A DNA stretch of 64,000 nucleotides, from NCBI GenBank assembly GCA_964568395.1, contig CAZMPN010000001.1, forward strand, positions 62,001-126,000. Direction: 5' to 3'. The notes beneath the pieces are model-generated. The model was not told where the DNA came from, ran no database searches, and saw only the letters and a list, made by a program, of their open reading frames with translations. Each line of letters starts with the position of its first letter. The stretch's first letter is position 1. Below, in pieces: positions 1-8,450 of the stretch. A program made the translations under genes and the position numbers. The stretch is from UBA6016 sp964568395. Lineage in GTDB: Bacteria; Campylobacterota; Campylobacteria; Campylobacterales; UBA6016.

Positions 1-84
1 GACGAACTGCTTTGGCTGCACAAAAACACCAAAGACAAAAATAAAAAAGCGCTTATCGAATCAAAACTCAGAGAGCTGAATTGA
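1..84 (+). CDS. C-terminal end of an unknown protein (partial)
   Basis: Frame 1 is open from the window edge and ends at TGA 82-84, giving 27 residues rich in Lys and ending KLRELN. The stop overlaps the TTG start of priA by the TTGA tetranucleotide, so the two genes are probably translationally coupled. Too little is visible to assign a function. Confidence 0.6.
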   Translation, partial: DELLWLHKNTKDKNKKALIESKLRELN

Positions 85-1916
85 ACTACTACGAAATAGC
101 CCTGATAGGCCATAACCTTGCGGCGCTGACATTTGAAAGCGAAGAGGCGATAGAAGAGGGTAGGGCGGTGTGCGTGGACGTAGCCAGAAAAAGAAAAAAC
201 GGAATAGTCGTCAAAAAAACCGATAAGCCGGAGTTTAAAACCAGCCCTATCGTAGAAGTTACGGATCTGTTTTTGTCAAAAGAGCAGATGGAGCTCGCCC
301 GTTTTATCTCTTCTTACTACGTATGCGAACTTGGGATCGCTCTGTCTCTTTTCGAGCCTTTTGCGAGCGGCGGCAAGCCACATACGGCGATAAAGACCGC
401 CACCGACATAGAGCTAAGCGCCGAACAGTCAAGAGCCTACGAGTTCGTAAAACAAAACGATATATCGCTACTTTTTGGGGATACCGGAAGCGGAAAGACC
501 GAAATCTATATGAGGCTCATCGAAGAGTGCGTCAATAGCGGCAAAAGCGTCATATTCTTGATGCCGGAAATCAGCTTGACGCCGCAGATGCTAAAAAGAC
601 TAAAGGCAAAATTCGGCGATGCGGTCGGAGTGTGGCACTCGAAACAGACCAAAAAAACAAGAAACGAGACCCTTCAAAAGATACTGGACGGCACGATAAG
701 AATAGTGGCCGGACCCAGATCGGCGCTATTTTTGCCGCTGCAAAACATAGGGCTTATCATCGTGGACGAGGAGCACGACGACTCTTATAAGTCGGGCTCC
801 AGCCCAAGATACAACGCCAAGGATATGGCGATACTGTACGCAAAAACGTTAAAGGCAAAATGCGTCCTCGGCTCCGCTACGCCCTCCTTGTCAAGCTACA
901 AGAACTATCCGTTTTTTAGGCTCAAGACGACTTTTTTTAGCGGCAAGAAAGAGTTCGTTTTTGAAGCGAAAGAGACCGATATAGACAACTTCGTAACTTC
1001 AAACATAGACAAAACCGTAAAACAAGGCTCACAGGCGATCATATTTTTGCCGACGCGCGCAAACTTCAAATATATGGTGTGCAAAAGCTGCGGGAAAGGG
1101 GTGGAGTGTCCTTTTTGTTCGGTTTCGATGAGTCTGCACCTAAACGACTCCACGATGAAGTGCCACTACTGCGGATACACGGAAAAAATAGATTATAGCT
1201 GCAAGGAGTGCGGACACGGCGAACTCGGGGTATTCCGGATGGGAACGCAAGAGGCGATAGACAGACTAATGGAGTCGCTACCGTCGGTAAGCGTCAAAAA
1301 ATTCGACCGCGACGAAATAACGACCCAAAAAAAACTCGAAAGCACCTTAAAAGAGTTCGAAGAGAAAAAAATATCGGTACTAGTAGGTACGCAGATGCTC
1401 TCGAAAGGACACGACTATCACGGCGTAAAGCTGGCAATCATACTAGGGCTTGACAGCATACTGTCGCAAAACGATTTTAGGGCCAGAGAGAGGGCGCTAT
1501 CGTTGCTAATACAGATAGCCGGCAGGGCGGGGCGCAAAGAGGACGCCAAAATAATAGTACAGACGCTAAACGGGGAGTTTTTCAAAAACTATGTAGCCGA
1601 CTATGAGCTGTTTTTGAAAGACGAGCTCCCCCTTAGAGGCTCCCTGTATCCGCCGCACATTAGAATGGCTAGGCTTTTGTTCGCCGACAAGAACAGGGAG
1701 AGGGCGGAGTCGAATATGCGCCGCATCGCGAAAAAACTGGAAAATACAGGAATCGAGATAGTAGGTTTCGGAGAGGCTCCGATAAACAAAATAGCCGAAA
1801 AGCATAGATTTGATATACTCATCAGAGACCCGTCGGCGACCAAGCTTTTGTCCGCGATCTACTCGGTGGACGACAAAAGTTTCGAAGTCGACATGGATCC
1901 GGTTTCATTTTCTTAG
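81..1916 (+). CDS. priA: Primosomal protein N' (replication restart helicase PriA)
   Basis: PriA is a superfamily 2 DNA helicase that recognises stalled forks and reloads the replicative helicase. The sequence shows an N-terminal DNA-binding region, a Walker A motif GDTGSGKT at about residue 132, a DEEH box near 229, and a block of eight cysteines (CKSC, CPFC, CHYC, CKEC) at about 334-377 that forms the two zinc sites typical of PriA. The C-terminal helicase motifs follow (GTQMLSKGHD, QIAGRAGR). At 611 aa it is shorter than the enterobacterial protein, as is usual in Campylobacterota. The start is TTG at 81, overlapping the upstream stop. The next gene follows after 9 nt, so an operon is likely. 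Confidence 0.95.
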   Translation: MNYYEIALIGHNLAALTFESEEAIEEGRAVCVDVARKRKNGIVVKKTDKPEFKTSPIVEVTDLFLSKEQMELARFISSYYVCELGIALSLFEPFASGGKPHTAIKTATDIELSAEQSRAYEFVKQNDISLLFGDTGSGKTEIYMRLIEECVNSGKSVIFLMPEISLTPQMLKRLKAKFGDAVGVWHSKQTKKTRNETLQKILDGTIRIVAGPRSALFLPLQNIGLIIVDEEHDDSYKSGSSPRYNAKDMAILYAKTLKAKCVLGSATPSLSSYKNYPFFRLKTTFFSGKKEFVFEAKETDIDNFVTSNIDKTVKQGSQAIIFLPTRANFKYMVCKSCGKGVECPFCSVSMSLHLNDSTMKCHYCGYTEKIDYSCKECGHGELGVFRMGTQEAIDRLMESLPSVSVKKFDRDEITTQKKLESTLKEFEEKKISVLVGTQMLSKGHDYHGVKLAIILGLDSILSQNDFRARERALSLLIQIAGRAGRKEDAKIIVQTLNGEFFKNYVADYELFLKDELPLRGSLYPPHIRMARLLFADKNRERAESNMRRIAKKLENTGIEIVGFGEAPINKIAEKHRFDILIRDPSATKLLSAIYSVDDKSFEVDMDPVSFS

Positions 1917-1925
1917 GAGAGATTT

Positions 1926-3296
1926 TTGAAAACAAGCAAAACCCAAAACAACGCTTCAAAAACATATATCGTAGACACATCCGTAATTTTGGATGACGCC
2001 GCAAACATATTCGCCCTGTCTCAAGAGGGAAGCAACAAGGTAGTAATACCGGAAACGGTGCTAGATGAGATAGACGCGAAGAAAAGCGGCTTTGGGGATA
2101 TAAACTTTCAAGCTAGGGAATTCAACCGGATAATGGACGAAGCTGTCGTGCTCGGAGAAGACGACGAAACTAGAGATGGATATAGCCTCAGGACGGTTCG
2201 CGTCAAATTAGGTAGCTCGACATTCGACCTCGTATCAAAGACATCTTACAAAACACTAACTAGCCACGATGCGCCGAACATCATAAACGACAGAAAAATA
2301 CTCGAAATAGCGGCTTGTTTTGAAGGCTCCGAAGTCGTAACGAACGACATAGCGATGAAGCTAAGGGCGCTCTCGATGGGGCTCAAATCGCAGCCGTTCA
2401 AGACAAACCGCATAGACGATATCGAGAAGCTGGAGTTTGTGGAAAAGATAAATATCAAACAAGCCCAAAAAGAGTTTATCGAAAGCTCAAGCCCTAGCGA
2501 CTACGGTCTGGAGCTGTCGCACTTCACAAATATAGAGTTTATCGTCGAGGAAACCGGGGAGCATATACTGGCATTCTACAAACCGACCGGCTTTCACATA
2601 ATAGACGAGGACGAGATAAGAAAACTTGTCGTCAAGCCCAAAAACAAAGAGCAGCTCTTTTTCCTAAATATGCTAACGGATCCGGATGTGCCTATAGTGG
2701 TATGCGCCGGCGTTACGGGAAGCGGTAAAAACCTTCTTGCCATGCAAGGCGCCGTCAAAAGCTTTCAAGAGGAGTTCGTAGACGAGGTCAAATACTGCAG
2801 GAATACGGTAACAGCCGGCGATACGGCGGCGCAACTAGGCTTTCTGAAAGGCGACGAGGCTACGAAGCTAGGCGTGTTTACATATCCGCTATACGATGCG
2901 ATATCGGGCTATATGAGGATAGAGATGGACGACAGGCTCAAAAGAAGCAAGGCCGCCGACTTTATGACGAACGAAGATTTCCTGAAAAAATACAACATTG
3001 AAGCAATCAACATCAACCAGATGAGGGGCGTAAACCTAGAGGGATACCTCATATTCGACGAGTGGCAAAACAGCTCTCCGGCGATAAACAAGCTGATGCT
3101 TACCCGTGTCGTAGACGGCAGTAAGGTCATAATACTCGGAGACCTCCACCAGATAGACCATCCGCATCTCACAAAGTACAACAATGCGCTCGCCATAATG
3201 CTAAAAAAAGCAAAAACGTCCAATATGATAGCGGCCGTCAAACTAAGCAAGGTCGTAAGGGGCAAAATCGCAGAATTCGCGGAGAATGAGCTATAA
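1926..3296 (+). CDS. PIN domain-PhoH family ATPase
   Basis: The protein has 456 residues: an N-terminal PIN nuclease domain (YIVDTSVILDD near residue 14, conserved acidic residues up to about 150) and a C-terminal PhoH-type P-loop ATPase. This PhoH2/YlaK-like arrangement is linked in the literature to RNA unwinding and cleavage; its role here is inferred. The P-loop at about residue 261 reads GVTGSGKN, so the usual Thr/Ser that helps bind magnesium is Asn. The Walker B region reads LIFDEWQN. The start is TTG 1926 with AGGAGA just upstream. It sits 9 nt after priA and overlaps the possible start of the next gene. Confidence 0.85.
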   Translation: MKTSKTQNNASKTYIVDTSVILDDAANIFALSQEGSNKVVIPETVLDEIDAKKSGFGDINFQAREFNRIMDEAVVLGEDDETRDGYSLRTVRVKLGSSTFDLVSKTSYKTLTSHDAPNIINDRKILEIAACFEGSEVVTNDIAMKLRALSMGLKSQPFKTNRIDDIEKLEFVEKINIKQAQKEFIESSSPSDYGLELSHFTNIEFIVEETGEHILAFYKPTGFHIIDEDEIRKLVVKPKNKEQLFFLNMLTDPDVPIVVCAGVTGSGKNLLAMQGAVKSFQEEFVDEVKYCRNTVTAGDTAAQLGFLKGDEATKLGVFTYPLYDAISGYMRIEMDDRLKRSKAADFMTNEDFLKKYNIEAININQMRGVNLEGYLIFDEWQNSSPAINKLMLTRVVDGSKVIILGDLHQIDHPHLTKYNNALAIMLKKAKTSNMIAAVKLSKVVRGKIAEFAENEL

Positions 3297-4206
3297 AATG
3301 ACTCTCCAAAAAAAAGCCACCGTCGTAGCCAGCGCAACCGCGTTTTTCCTGATCATCATAAAACTGACGGTCGGAATAATGACCGGCACGGTCGTAATCA
3401 TAGCTTCCGCTATCGATTCGGCGCTAGACTTTCTCATTTCGCTTTTCAACTCTTACGCCGTCAGCAAATCGCAAAAACCGACGGATGCCGAATACAATTA
3501 CGGAAGAGGCAAGATAGAGGGGCTAGCGTCCATGCTCGAAGGCTTCGTAATTACGGCCTCCGGCGGCTTTATCGTATATGCGGCCATCCAAAAACTGATA
3601 AGCGGCGAACCTACCACTCAGCTCGGAATGTCGCTGCTAGTAATGGCCGTATCGGTAATGACGACCAGCGCGCTCGTGGTTTTCCTGAATTTCGTATACA
3701 AGCAAACAAACAGCCTGATCATCAAATCGGACGCCCTGCACTATAAAAGCGACCTCTATACGAATCTTGGGATTATAGTGTCCCTGTGCCTTATCTATTT
3801 CACAAACTGGCACTTCATAGACCCGATAGTATCGATAGCGATAGCCCTATACATCATATACTCCGCCGTAGGAATAATCAGGGAGGGGCTGGATATGCTT
3901 TTGGACAAAGCGCTAGAGCCGGAAACGGTGGAGCAGATAAAAGAGATATTGGACGGACATATCAACTCTGCCGACTGCATAGCCTCAAGCTACCATTTTT
4001 TAAAAACCAGAAAGTCCGGCAATATAAACTTTGTCGACGTGCATATAGTTTTTAACGACAGAGTGCTCCTTAAAGACTCGCACGAACTATCGGACCACAT
4101 AGAAGCCAGGATCATGAGCATAGACAAGAACGCAACCTGGGTAATAAACATCCACCAAGACCCTTATGACGACAGCGGAGCCAACAAGAAAGCCGTTTTC
4201 AAATAA
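3286..4206 (+). CDS. Cation diffusion facilitator (FieF/MMT1-like metal efflux)
   Basis: This is a 306 aa inner-membrane antiporter of the CDF family, which exports divalent metals such as Zn, Fe or Mn. The first helices are followed by ASAIDSALDF, corresponding to the paired Asp of the FieF metal site, and a later segment SDALHYKSD supplies the matching His and Asp. The C-terminal part (about 210-306) is the cytosolic domain with GNINFVDVHI. ATG 3286 overlaps the phoH stop; ATG 3298, four codons on, is an equally plausible start. The metal cannot be told from sequence. Confidence 0.88.
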   Translation: MSYKMTLQKKATVVASATAFFLIIIKLTVGIMTGTVVIIASAIDSALDFLISLFNSYAVSKSQKPTDAEYNYGRGKIEGLASMLEGFVITASGGFIVYAAIQKLISGEPTTQLGMSLLVMAVSVMTTSALVVFLNFVYKQTNSLIIKSDALHYKSDLYTNLGIIVSLCLIYFTNWHFIDPIVSIAIALYIIYSAVGIIREGLDMLLDKALEPETVEQIKEILDGHINSADCIASSYHFLKTRKSGNINFVDVHIVFNDRVLLKDSHELSDHIEARIMSIDKNATWVINIHQDPYDDSGANKKAVFK

Positions 4207-4226
4207 AAGATTAAAAAACTTCCTGC

Positions 4227-4232
4227 TATAAT
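4227..4232 (+). promoter_or_regulatory. -10 box of tRNA-Ala promoter
   Basis: A perfect TATAAT lies 20 nt upstream of the mature tRNA 5' end. No clear -35 is seen, which is normal for sigma70 promoters in Campylobacterota. Confidence 0.7.
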
Positions 4233-4251
4233 TTTGTCCTCCAAAGCTTGT

Positions 4252-4327
4252 GGGGCGTTAGCTCAGCTGGGAGAGCGCGACGCTGGCAGCGTCGAGGTCA
4301 GCGGTTCGATCCCGCTACGCTCCACCA
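4252..4327 (+). tRNA. tRNA-Ala (anticodon GGC)
   Basis: A full cloverleaf can be drawn: acceptor GGGGCGT paired with ACGCTCC, a D-arm GCTC/GAGC, an anticodon stem CGACG/CGTCG with loop CTGGCAG (anticodon GGC), a T-arm with TTCGATC, and an encoded CCA. The 3' half also serves as attachment site for the element that follows: the integrase gene lies 190 bp downstream and a decayed copy of the 3' end occurs at 10157-10177. Confidence 0.97.
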
Positions 4328-4328
4328 A
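4307..4328. repeat. Attachment site attL (tRNA-Ala 3' end)
   Basis: CGAT, three variable bases, then GCTACGCTCCACCAA form the 3' T-arm and acceptor end of the tRNA. The same layout recurs at 10157-10177 with one base deleted, as expected for a tRNA-borne attachment site. Confidence 0.65.
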
Positions 4329-4441
4329 CCTATCATTTTATACAATCCAAAGAATACTTTTAAACCCTTATAAATCAAAGGCTCAAGCTCTTTTGTTAGT
4401 CCGTGTTAGTATCATACAAAACACCTTAATCTAACTTTTCA

Positions 4442-4514
4442 TTGTACCTTTTAGTGTACCTTTGCTATTCTACCCTCATAAATGCAATTTTAAAGGTACA
4501 ATCAAAGAGGTACA
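4442..4514. repeat. Left cluster of integrase arm-type repeats (TGTACCTTT)
   Basis: Two direct copies, TTGTACCTTTT at 4442-4452 and TGTACCTTT at 4455-4463, are followed by two inverted copies, AAAGGTACAA at 4492-4501 and AGAGGTACA at 4506-4514. The cluster ends right at the integrase start, so it could also act as an integrase operator. A direct pair with the same 13-nt offset lies at the other end of the element (10082-10104). This is the pattern of arm-type sites bound by the N-terminal domain of tyrosine integrases. Confidence 0.65.
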
Positions 4515-4516
4515 AA

Positions 4517-5860
4517 ATGGCTACAAACCACGATAATACCGCAACAAAAAGAGCTAAGGCAAGCGGTAAAAATCTCTTAACCGATACAGCAATAAAAGGT
4601 ACAAAGATAAAAGAAAAAGATTATCTTTTGCCGGATGGCGGCGGGTTGTATCTGAATATCAAAACCATAGGCACAAAAGTTTGGACGATTAGATACAGCA
4701 TAAACGGCAAAGCCAAAAAAACAACGCTTGGAAACTATCCAACGGTTACGCTTGCTTTAGCCCGCACAAAAAGAGATGAGTTTATGGCCTTAGTAGCTCA
4801 AAGCATAGACCCCATAGAAAATAAAAAGACGCAAAAGCAAGTCAAGAAGATACAAGAAGAGTTTGAGAATATCCAAATTGCCGGACAGTTTCACTTAGTA
4901 GTTTATCGGTGGCTTGACGCAATAAAAAATAAGTATGACGAAAAGACGCACACTAAAAGAGTAAGAGCGTTTGAGCGGGATATTTTGCCGCACTTTAGCG
5001 AATATGACGAAAACCGCAACATTACCCGCTCAAAACATATCAGTCAAATAACACACTCCGACCTTTTGGCAGTGATCCAAGAAAAAGAAAAAACAGCGGC
5101 CGAAACAGCCCACCGCCTCTTAACCGATTGTAACCGTGTTTGGCTATTTGCTATAAGTGAAAATCATGCAACTTTCAATATAACTGCCAACATCTCAAAA
5201 CAAGACGCACTCCAAAAGCACCATAAAAAGCATTACCCAAAAATAACAGACGAAAAGATATTGAGCGAGCTGCTTAACAGCATAGACGCTTATCACGGCC
5301 AGGCGATAACGAGGCAGGCTCTAAGACTTGTTTGTTATCTTCCTTTAAGGGCTGAAAATTTATGCGCTCTAAAATGGGAGTGGGTAGACTTTGAAAAAGA
5401 GATTATCACTATTCCAAGAGTCGAAATGAAAATAAAAAATAAAAATCTACCCGATTTTAAGCTGCCGATACCGCATCAAGCGATAGAGATACTAAAAGAG
5501 ACACAAAAGCTCACAGGGTGGGGCGTGTGGGTATTTCACGGAGTAACAAACTTCCAAGTGCATTTAGGCAAAGAAACCCTAAACAAAGCGTTGCGGTTAA
5601 TGGGCTTTAATGATGAAGCCGCCGGACGCAAACAAACAACGCATAGCTTTAGAGGCACTTTTAGAAGCCTTACCGAAACATACGCACAAATGCACGGTGT
5701 TAGTTTTGAGGCAAGAGAGGCAGCACTCGACCATCAAGAAGCGAAAGGAGCGGTGCGAGCCTATACGCACAAAGCAGACTACACGGAGCAGATAAAACCG
5801 CTTATGCAATGGTGGGCAGATTATCTTGATGGGTTAAGAGGGGCGGTAGATAGGAAATGA
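4517..5860 (+). CDS. int: P4-type tyrosine recombinase (integrase)
   Basis: Integrase of the element. The N-terminus matches the arm DNA-binding domain of P4-like integrases (LPDGGGLYLNI, WTIRYSINGK, LGNYPTVTLALAR). The C-terminal catalytic domain shows PLRAENLCALKW (first Arg), THSFRGTFRSL (His and second Arg), LDHQEAKGAVRAYTH (His and the likely nucleophile Tyr) and the usual QWWADYLD tail. The reading frame opens at 4442, but ATG 4517 with AGAGG just upstream gives a normal N-terminus (MATNHDN), leaving the GTACC repeats in the leader. It lies beside the tRNA-Ala attachment site and overlaps the next gene by 4 nt. Confidence 0.93.
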   Translation: MATNHDNTATKRAKASGKNLLTDTAIKGTKIKEKDYLLPDGGGLYLNIKTIGTKVWTIRYSINGKAKKTTLGNYPTVTLALARTKRDEFMALVAQSIDPIENKKTQKQVKKIQEEFENIQIAGQFHLVVYRWLDAIKNKYDEKTHTKRVRAFERDILPHFSEYDENRNITRSKHISQITHSDLLAVIQEKEKTAAETAHRLLTDCNRVWLFAISENHATFNITANISKQDALQKHHKKHYPKITDEKILSELLNSIDAYHGQAITRQALRLVCYLPLRAENLCALKWEWVDFEKEIITIPRVEMKIKNKNLPDFKLPIPHQAIEILKETQKLTGWGVWVFHGVTNFQVHLGKETLNKALRLMGFNDEAAGRKQTTHSFRGTFRSLTETYAQMHGVSFEAREAALDHQEAKGAVRAYTHKADYTEQIKPLMQWWADYLDGLRGAVDRK

Positions 5861-6651
5861 GTAGTCAAAGAGAAAAAATACTAAAAGCGGAAATTAAGGG
5901 CTACATTTCCAAGCGTATAGCTAAACACCCATTTAATTGGCAAAAAAGACTAGAAAACTTTAGACTCAAAAATAGAATAGACACGGAAAGCAAATACGAA
6001 TACAAATTGAAAGGCTTTGACATAACGAAACAGGCTAGGCATAAAATTATTGATTTTTACTATGCTATTTTGACAAATAAGAGCACCACAGACAGAGCAG
6101 AACAATTACTTAAGGATATTTTATATGCCGGAATAGTAAGCAAGGAGTCGCCAAGTTGTAGAATACTAGCAGGGAGAGGGGCAACAAAAGGGGAAATTTG
6201 CGCCGAAATTACCGATGCAATTATGCACACATTTGACATGCTGCACAAAATAGATCAAAAACTAGAAATAACAAGACAATCCGATAAAGATAGCTATTTA
6301 TCTGCTATACAAAAAATATTAAGCTTTGCACTAGAGGAACAAGCAGGGCTTTTTAATAATGATTTTGTTGATAGGCTAAACAAGTTTAAAACAAAAGTCG
6401 AAACAGCCACTCCATTAACAAAATCGTTAACTTATAAATATTTTTTCACAGCTATTTTTGATGTGCTAGGAAGAGAAGATAGATTGGAGCAAGCACCGCC
6501 ACAATATTCCGGCTTAATGGCTAAAGAGGTTGCAAATTACATATTAACAATGCTCTTTGAGCATAAAGAAAAGCATTATAAACCTTTTGAAAGGCTACGA
6601 ATTGACGACACGAAAAAAGCACACTCGCTTTTTTATCAACACAAAAAATAG
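5857..6651 (+). CDS. Unknown protein coupled to integrase
   Basis: A 264 aa, Lys-rich, soluble and mostly helical-looking protein that I do not recognise. It has no signal peptide or membrane segment and no clear enzyme motif. A Gly/Arg turn (LAGRGATKGE, about residues 103-112) is its most distinctive short stretch. The ATG overlaps the integrase stop as ATGA, so it is translated together with the integrase. The sequence is AT-richer than the core genome. In P4-like satellites the place next to int often holds variable cargo, including anti-phage genes; that role is only an inference here. Confidence 0.75.
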   Translation: MSSQREKILKAEIKGYISKRIAKHPFNWQKRLENFRLKNRIDTESKYEYKLKGFDITKQARHKIIDFYYAILTNKSTTDRAEQLLKDILYAGIVSKESPSCRILAGRGATKGEICAEITDAIMHTFDMLHKIDQKLEITRQSDKDSYLSAIQKILSFALEEQAGLFNNDFVDRLNKFKTKVETATPLTKSLTYKYFFTAIFDVLGREDRLEQAPPQYSGLMAKEVANYILTMLFEHKEKHYKPFERLRIDDTKKAHSLFYQHKK

Positions 6652-6674
6652 CTGCTTAAACTTAAAGTATTTAT

Positions 6675-6688
6675 GACAAAAATTTGTC
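6675..6688. promoter_or_regulatory. Palindromic operator upstream of the AlpA-like gene
   Basis: GACAAA-AA-TTTGTC is a perfect inverted repeat, with a further half-site GACAA at 6701-6705. A TATAAT box lies at 6722-6727. This is the only non-coding gap in the left half of the element, so it probably controls the regulatory genes from 6802 onwards. Confidence 0.5.
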
Positions 6689-6801
6689 TTATATGCTTTA
6701 GACAAGCCCCCTTTGCTCTTCTATAATTATCCTCGTTAACACATAAAACCCCAAACGGGTCTTTTAAGCTTGAAAGTTATCTTTTTTAAAAAGGCTAACT
6801 A

Positions 6802-6987
6802 ATGCAACCAATCAAACAGGCATACCGCCCAAAAGAGGCGGCGGAATATTTAGGCGTAAGCATATCTTGTATATGGAACTACATAGCCCAAAACAAGCTC
6901 AAAACAAGAAAGCTAAGCTCTAGGGTTACCGTCATATCAAAAAGCGATTTAGACGCATTTTTGGACGGTGAAAGTGAGGCGGCGTAA
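6802..6987 (+). CDS. AlpA/excisionase-like helix-turn-helix protein
   Basis: A 61 aa protein made almost entirely of a MerR/AlpA-type DNA-binding domain: YRPKEAAEYLGVS, then SCIWNYIAQNKL, then a beta turn and VISKSDLDAFLDG at the end. Proteins of this type in P4-like elements activate integrase or act as excisionase. It follows a promoter-like region with a palindrome and shares one base (TAATG) with the next gene, so it heads a small operon. Confidence 0.8.
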   Translation: MQPIKQAYRPKEAAEYLGVSISCIWNYIAQNKLKTRKLSSRVTVISKSDLDAFLDGESEAA

Positions 6988-7211
6988 TGACTTTGCAAGC
7001 AGCAAGACTTAACAAGATGCTAGGGGCAGATGTATTTACGGCGGGCGTTGCGGTAGATGATACCGTATGCGTCGATACAACAGGCTTAACGGTGAACGAG
7101 CTAACAAGGTCGTTTATATTTCAGAGCCGCAATAACTTCAAAGAAGCGGCGGCGAGCTTCAAAGCGTCCGGCGGACTTATGAGCATAGAATGGATGGCGC
7201 GCAATGACTAG
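6987..7211 (+). CDS. Small unknown protein of the element
   Basis: 74 aa, no recognisable family. The first half is hydrophobic and acidic (MLGADVFTAGVAVDDTVCVD); the second half carries FIFQSRNNFKEAAASFKASG. It starts on the last base of the alpA-like stop and overlaps the following gene by 8 nt, so the three are co-translated. The tight packing supports it as a real gene. Confidence 0.6.
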   Translation: MTLQAARLNKMLGADVFTAGVAVDDTVCVDTTGLTVNELTRSFIFQSRNNFKEAAASFKASGGLMSIEWMARND

Positions 7212-7473
7212 CAATACCCATAAATGCAAACTTATACAGGCTACTATCAATCAAGGACGAACAACGGCGGCGCAATTTTCCGGCATATCAAACGCAAATC
7301 AATACTATGTGCAACTTGAAGAGGTAGGCATAATAAGAAGCGAAGAGGGGCTATTTGGCGACTCACGGGTAAAGTGGCGATACATAGCAGATATGGAAAA
7401 GGCAAAAGCATTTTTGGCAATGGATGGACACCAAAGCAAAAACGCAGATGAAAAGATACTAAATGCGGCATAA
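7204..7473 (+). CDS. Small unknown protein, possible winged-helix regulator
   Basis: 89 aa. The layout ATINQGRTTAAQFSGISNANQYYVQLEEVGIIRSEEG is cut here by description: a helix, a turn and a second helix (residues about 13-45), then a beta-hairpin-like VKWRYIAD. This resembles a short winged-helix DNA-binding fold, but I cannot name the family. It overlaps the previous gene by 8 nt and ends the alpA-like operon. The 144 bp up to the next gene hold no further gene. Confidence 0.55.
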   Translation: MTSNTHKCKLIQATINQGRTTAAQFSGISNANQYYVQLEEVGIIRSEEGLFGDSRVKWRYIADMEKAKAFLAMDGHQSKNADEKILNAA

Positions 7474-7617
7474 AAAGACTGTTTTTTAAATAGGAGTTTT
7501 AGGGTCTTATTCCGTCACCCAATAAATACCAAGTTAATACAACGCTACTTTTAACAAAAATGCCCACGCTCTACGATACCATAGGGCGGGGCGATACTTC
7601 CAAAATAGGGGTAAAAA

Positions 7618-8262
7618 ATGAGCCTCCGTAGTGCATTCCAAAATTTGCCCAAATATCTAGCCATAGACACCATAAAAAGCTATTCAAGAAAAAAGGGCAG
7701 AATTGAAAAAATAAACGCACTTTTTGAGCTAAAAACGATAGCGGGCAATAGCAAGGTATCGGCGCACTTGAAACGCAACATAAAAGACCGTCAAGACATA
7801 ACGGGCGGACTGTATGCGCCGGATGCACCCTTTAGTTTTGCGATACTCAAAGACAACCGCAACGATTACCGCTTTGCGTACTTCATAGCGTACAGCCTCA
7901 AGAGCTACAAAGAGCATAGGGAGTTAAGCGAGGCGGCAAAAGAGACACTAGAAAAGCTTTTTACTATCTGCCCGCCGTCCAGTATTGATATTTGTTTTGA
8001 TACGCCTATAAAGCCAAACTTTGAAGCATTAGGGCTATTTGGCGAGGTTACCAAACCTTACCGCAAATATGAGACACGCTATTTAAACGAGCCGGAGCTT
8101 TACGGCATAGAAAGAGTAATCATCTACGACAAAAGCACAAAAGACGATTTAGCGGGTACGCTTTGGCGCATTGAGTTTCGCTTGCCTGTAAATGTATCGT
8201 TGCGGTATTATGAGCCGCCTATTGACGAGATGGAGCGAGCAATCGAAGCTTTAACGGCTTAA
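7618..8262 (+). CDS. Possible replication initiator (Rep_trans/RstA-like)
   Basis: 214 aa. Two stretches resemble rolling-circle initiators of the Rep_trans / filamentous-phage RstA type: SSIDICFDTP near residue 122, like the conserved beta strand with Asp, and IIYDKSTKDDL followed by LWRIEFRLP near 170-195, like the Tyr-x-Lys and Arg-x-Glu signature. The N-terminus is basic. It is shorter than typical members. A block of iteron-like repeats begins 50 bp downstream, which fits a replication role. The similarity is judged by eye and is weak, so unknown protein remains the safe alternative. Confidence 0.5.
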   Translation: MSLRSAFQNLPKYLAIDTIKSYSRKKGRIEKINALFELKTIAGNSKVSAHLKRNIKDRQDITGGLYAPDAPFSFAILKDNRNDYRFAYFIAYSLKSYKEHRELSEAAKETLEKLFTICPPSSIDICFDTPIKPNFEALGLFGEVTKPYRKYETRYLNEPELYGIERVIIYDKSTKDDLAGTLWRIEFRLPVNVSLRYYEPPIDEMERAIEALTA

Positions 8263-8312
8263 TCTGGCAAGAGCTACCGAGCCACCCTTGAGAAAAGAGG
8301 GCGGACACAATC

Positions 8313-8450
8313 AATCGAACGCAAATCGAACAGACAAACACCGAGCACGCAAAGGGCGATAAAGAGATAGTCGAGCACAAATCGAACGAAACCCACACGA
8401 CAGAAGAAGCCAAGGATTAGCCAAGCACGAACAAAGCACAGGGTAAGCAC
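8313..8450. repeat. Iteron-like short direct repeats
   Basis: AATCGAAC occurs at 8313-8320, 8324-8331 and 8380-8387; the first two are 11 bp apart, about one helical turn. AGCAC occurs five times at 8344, 8374, 8424, 8435 and 8446, the last three also 11 bp apart. The region 8263-8661 has no supportable gene; the open minus-strand frames across it come from its purine-rich composition. It could be an origin or a binding region for the adjacent Rep-like protein. Confidence 0.45.

Noticed and set aside
4234..4434. Frame of 66 codons across tRNA-Ala
   Set aside because: It reads through the tRNA gene and has no protein-like features.
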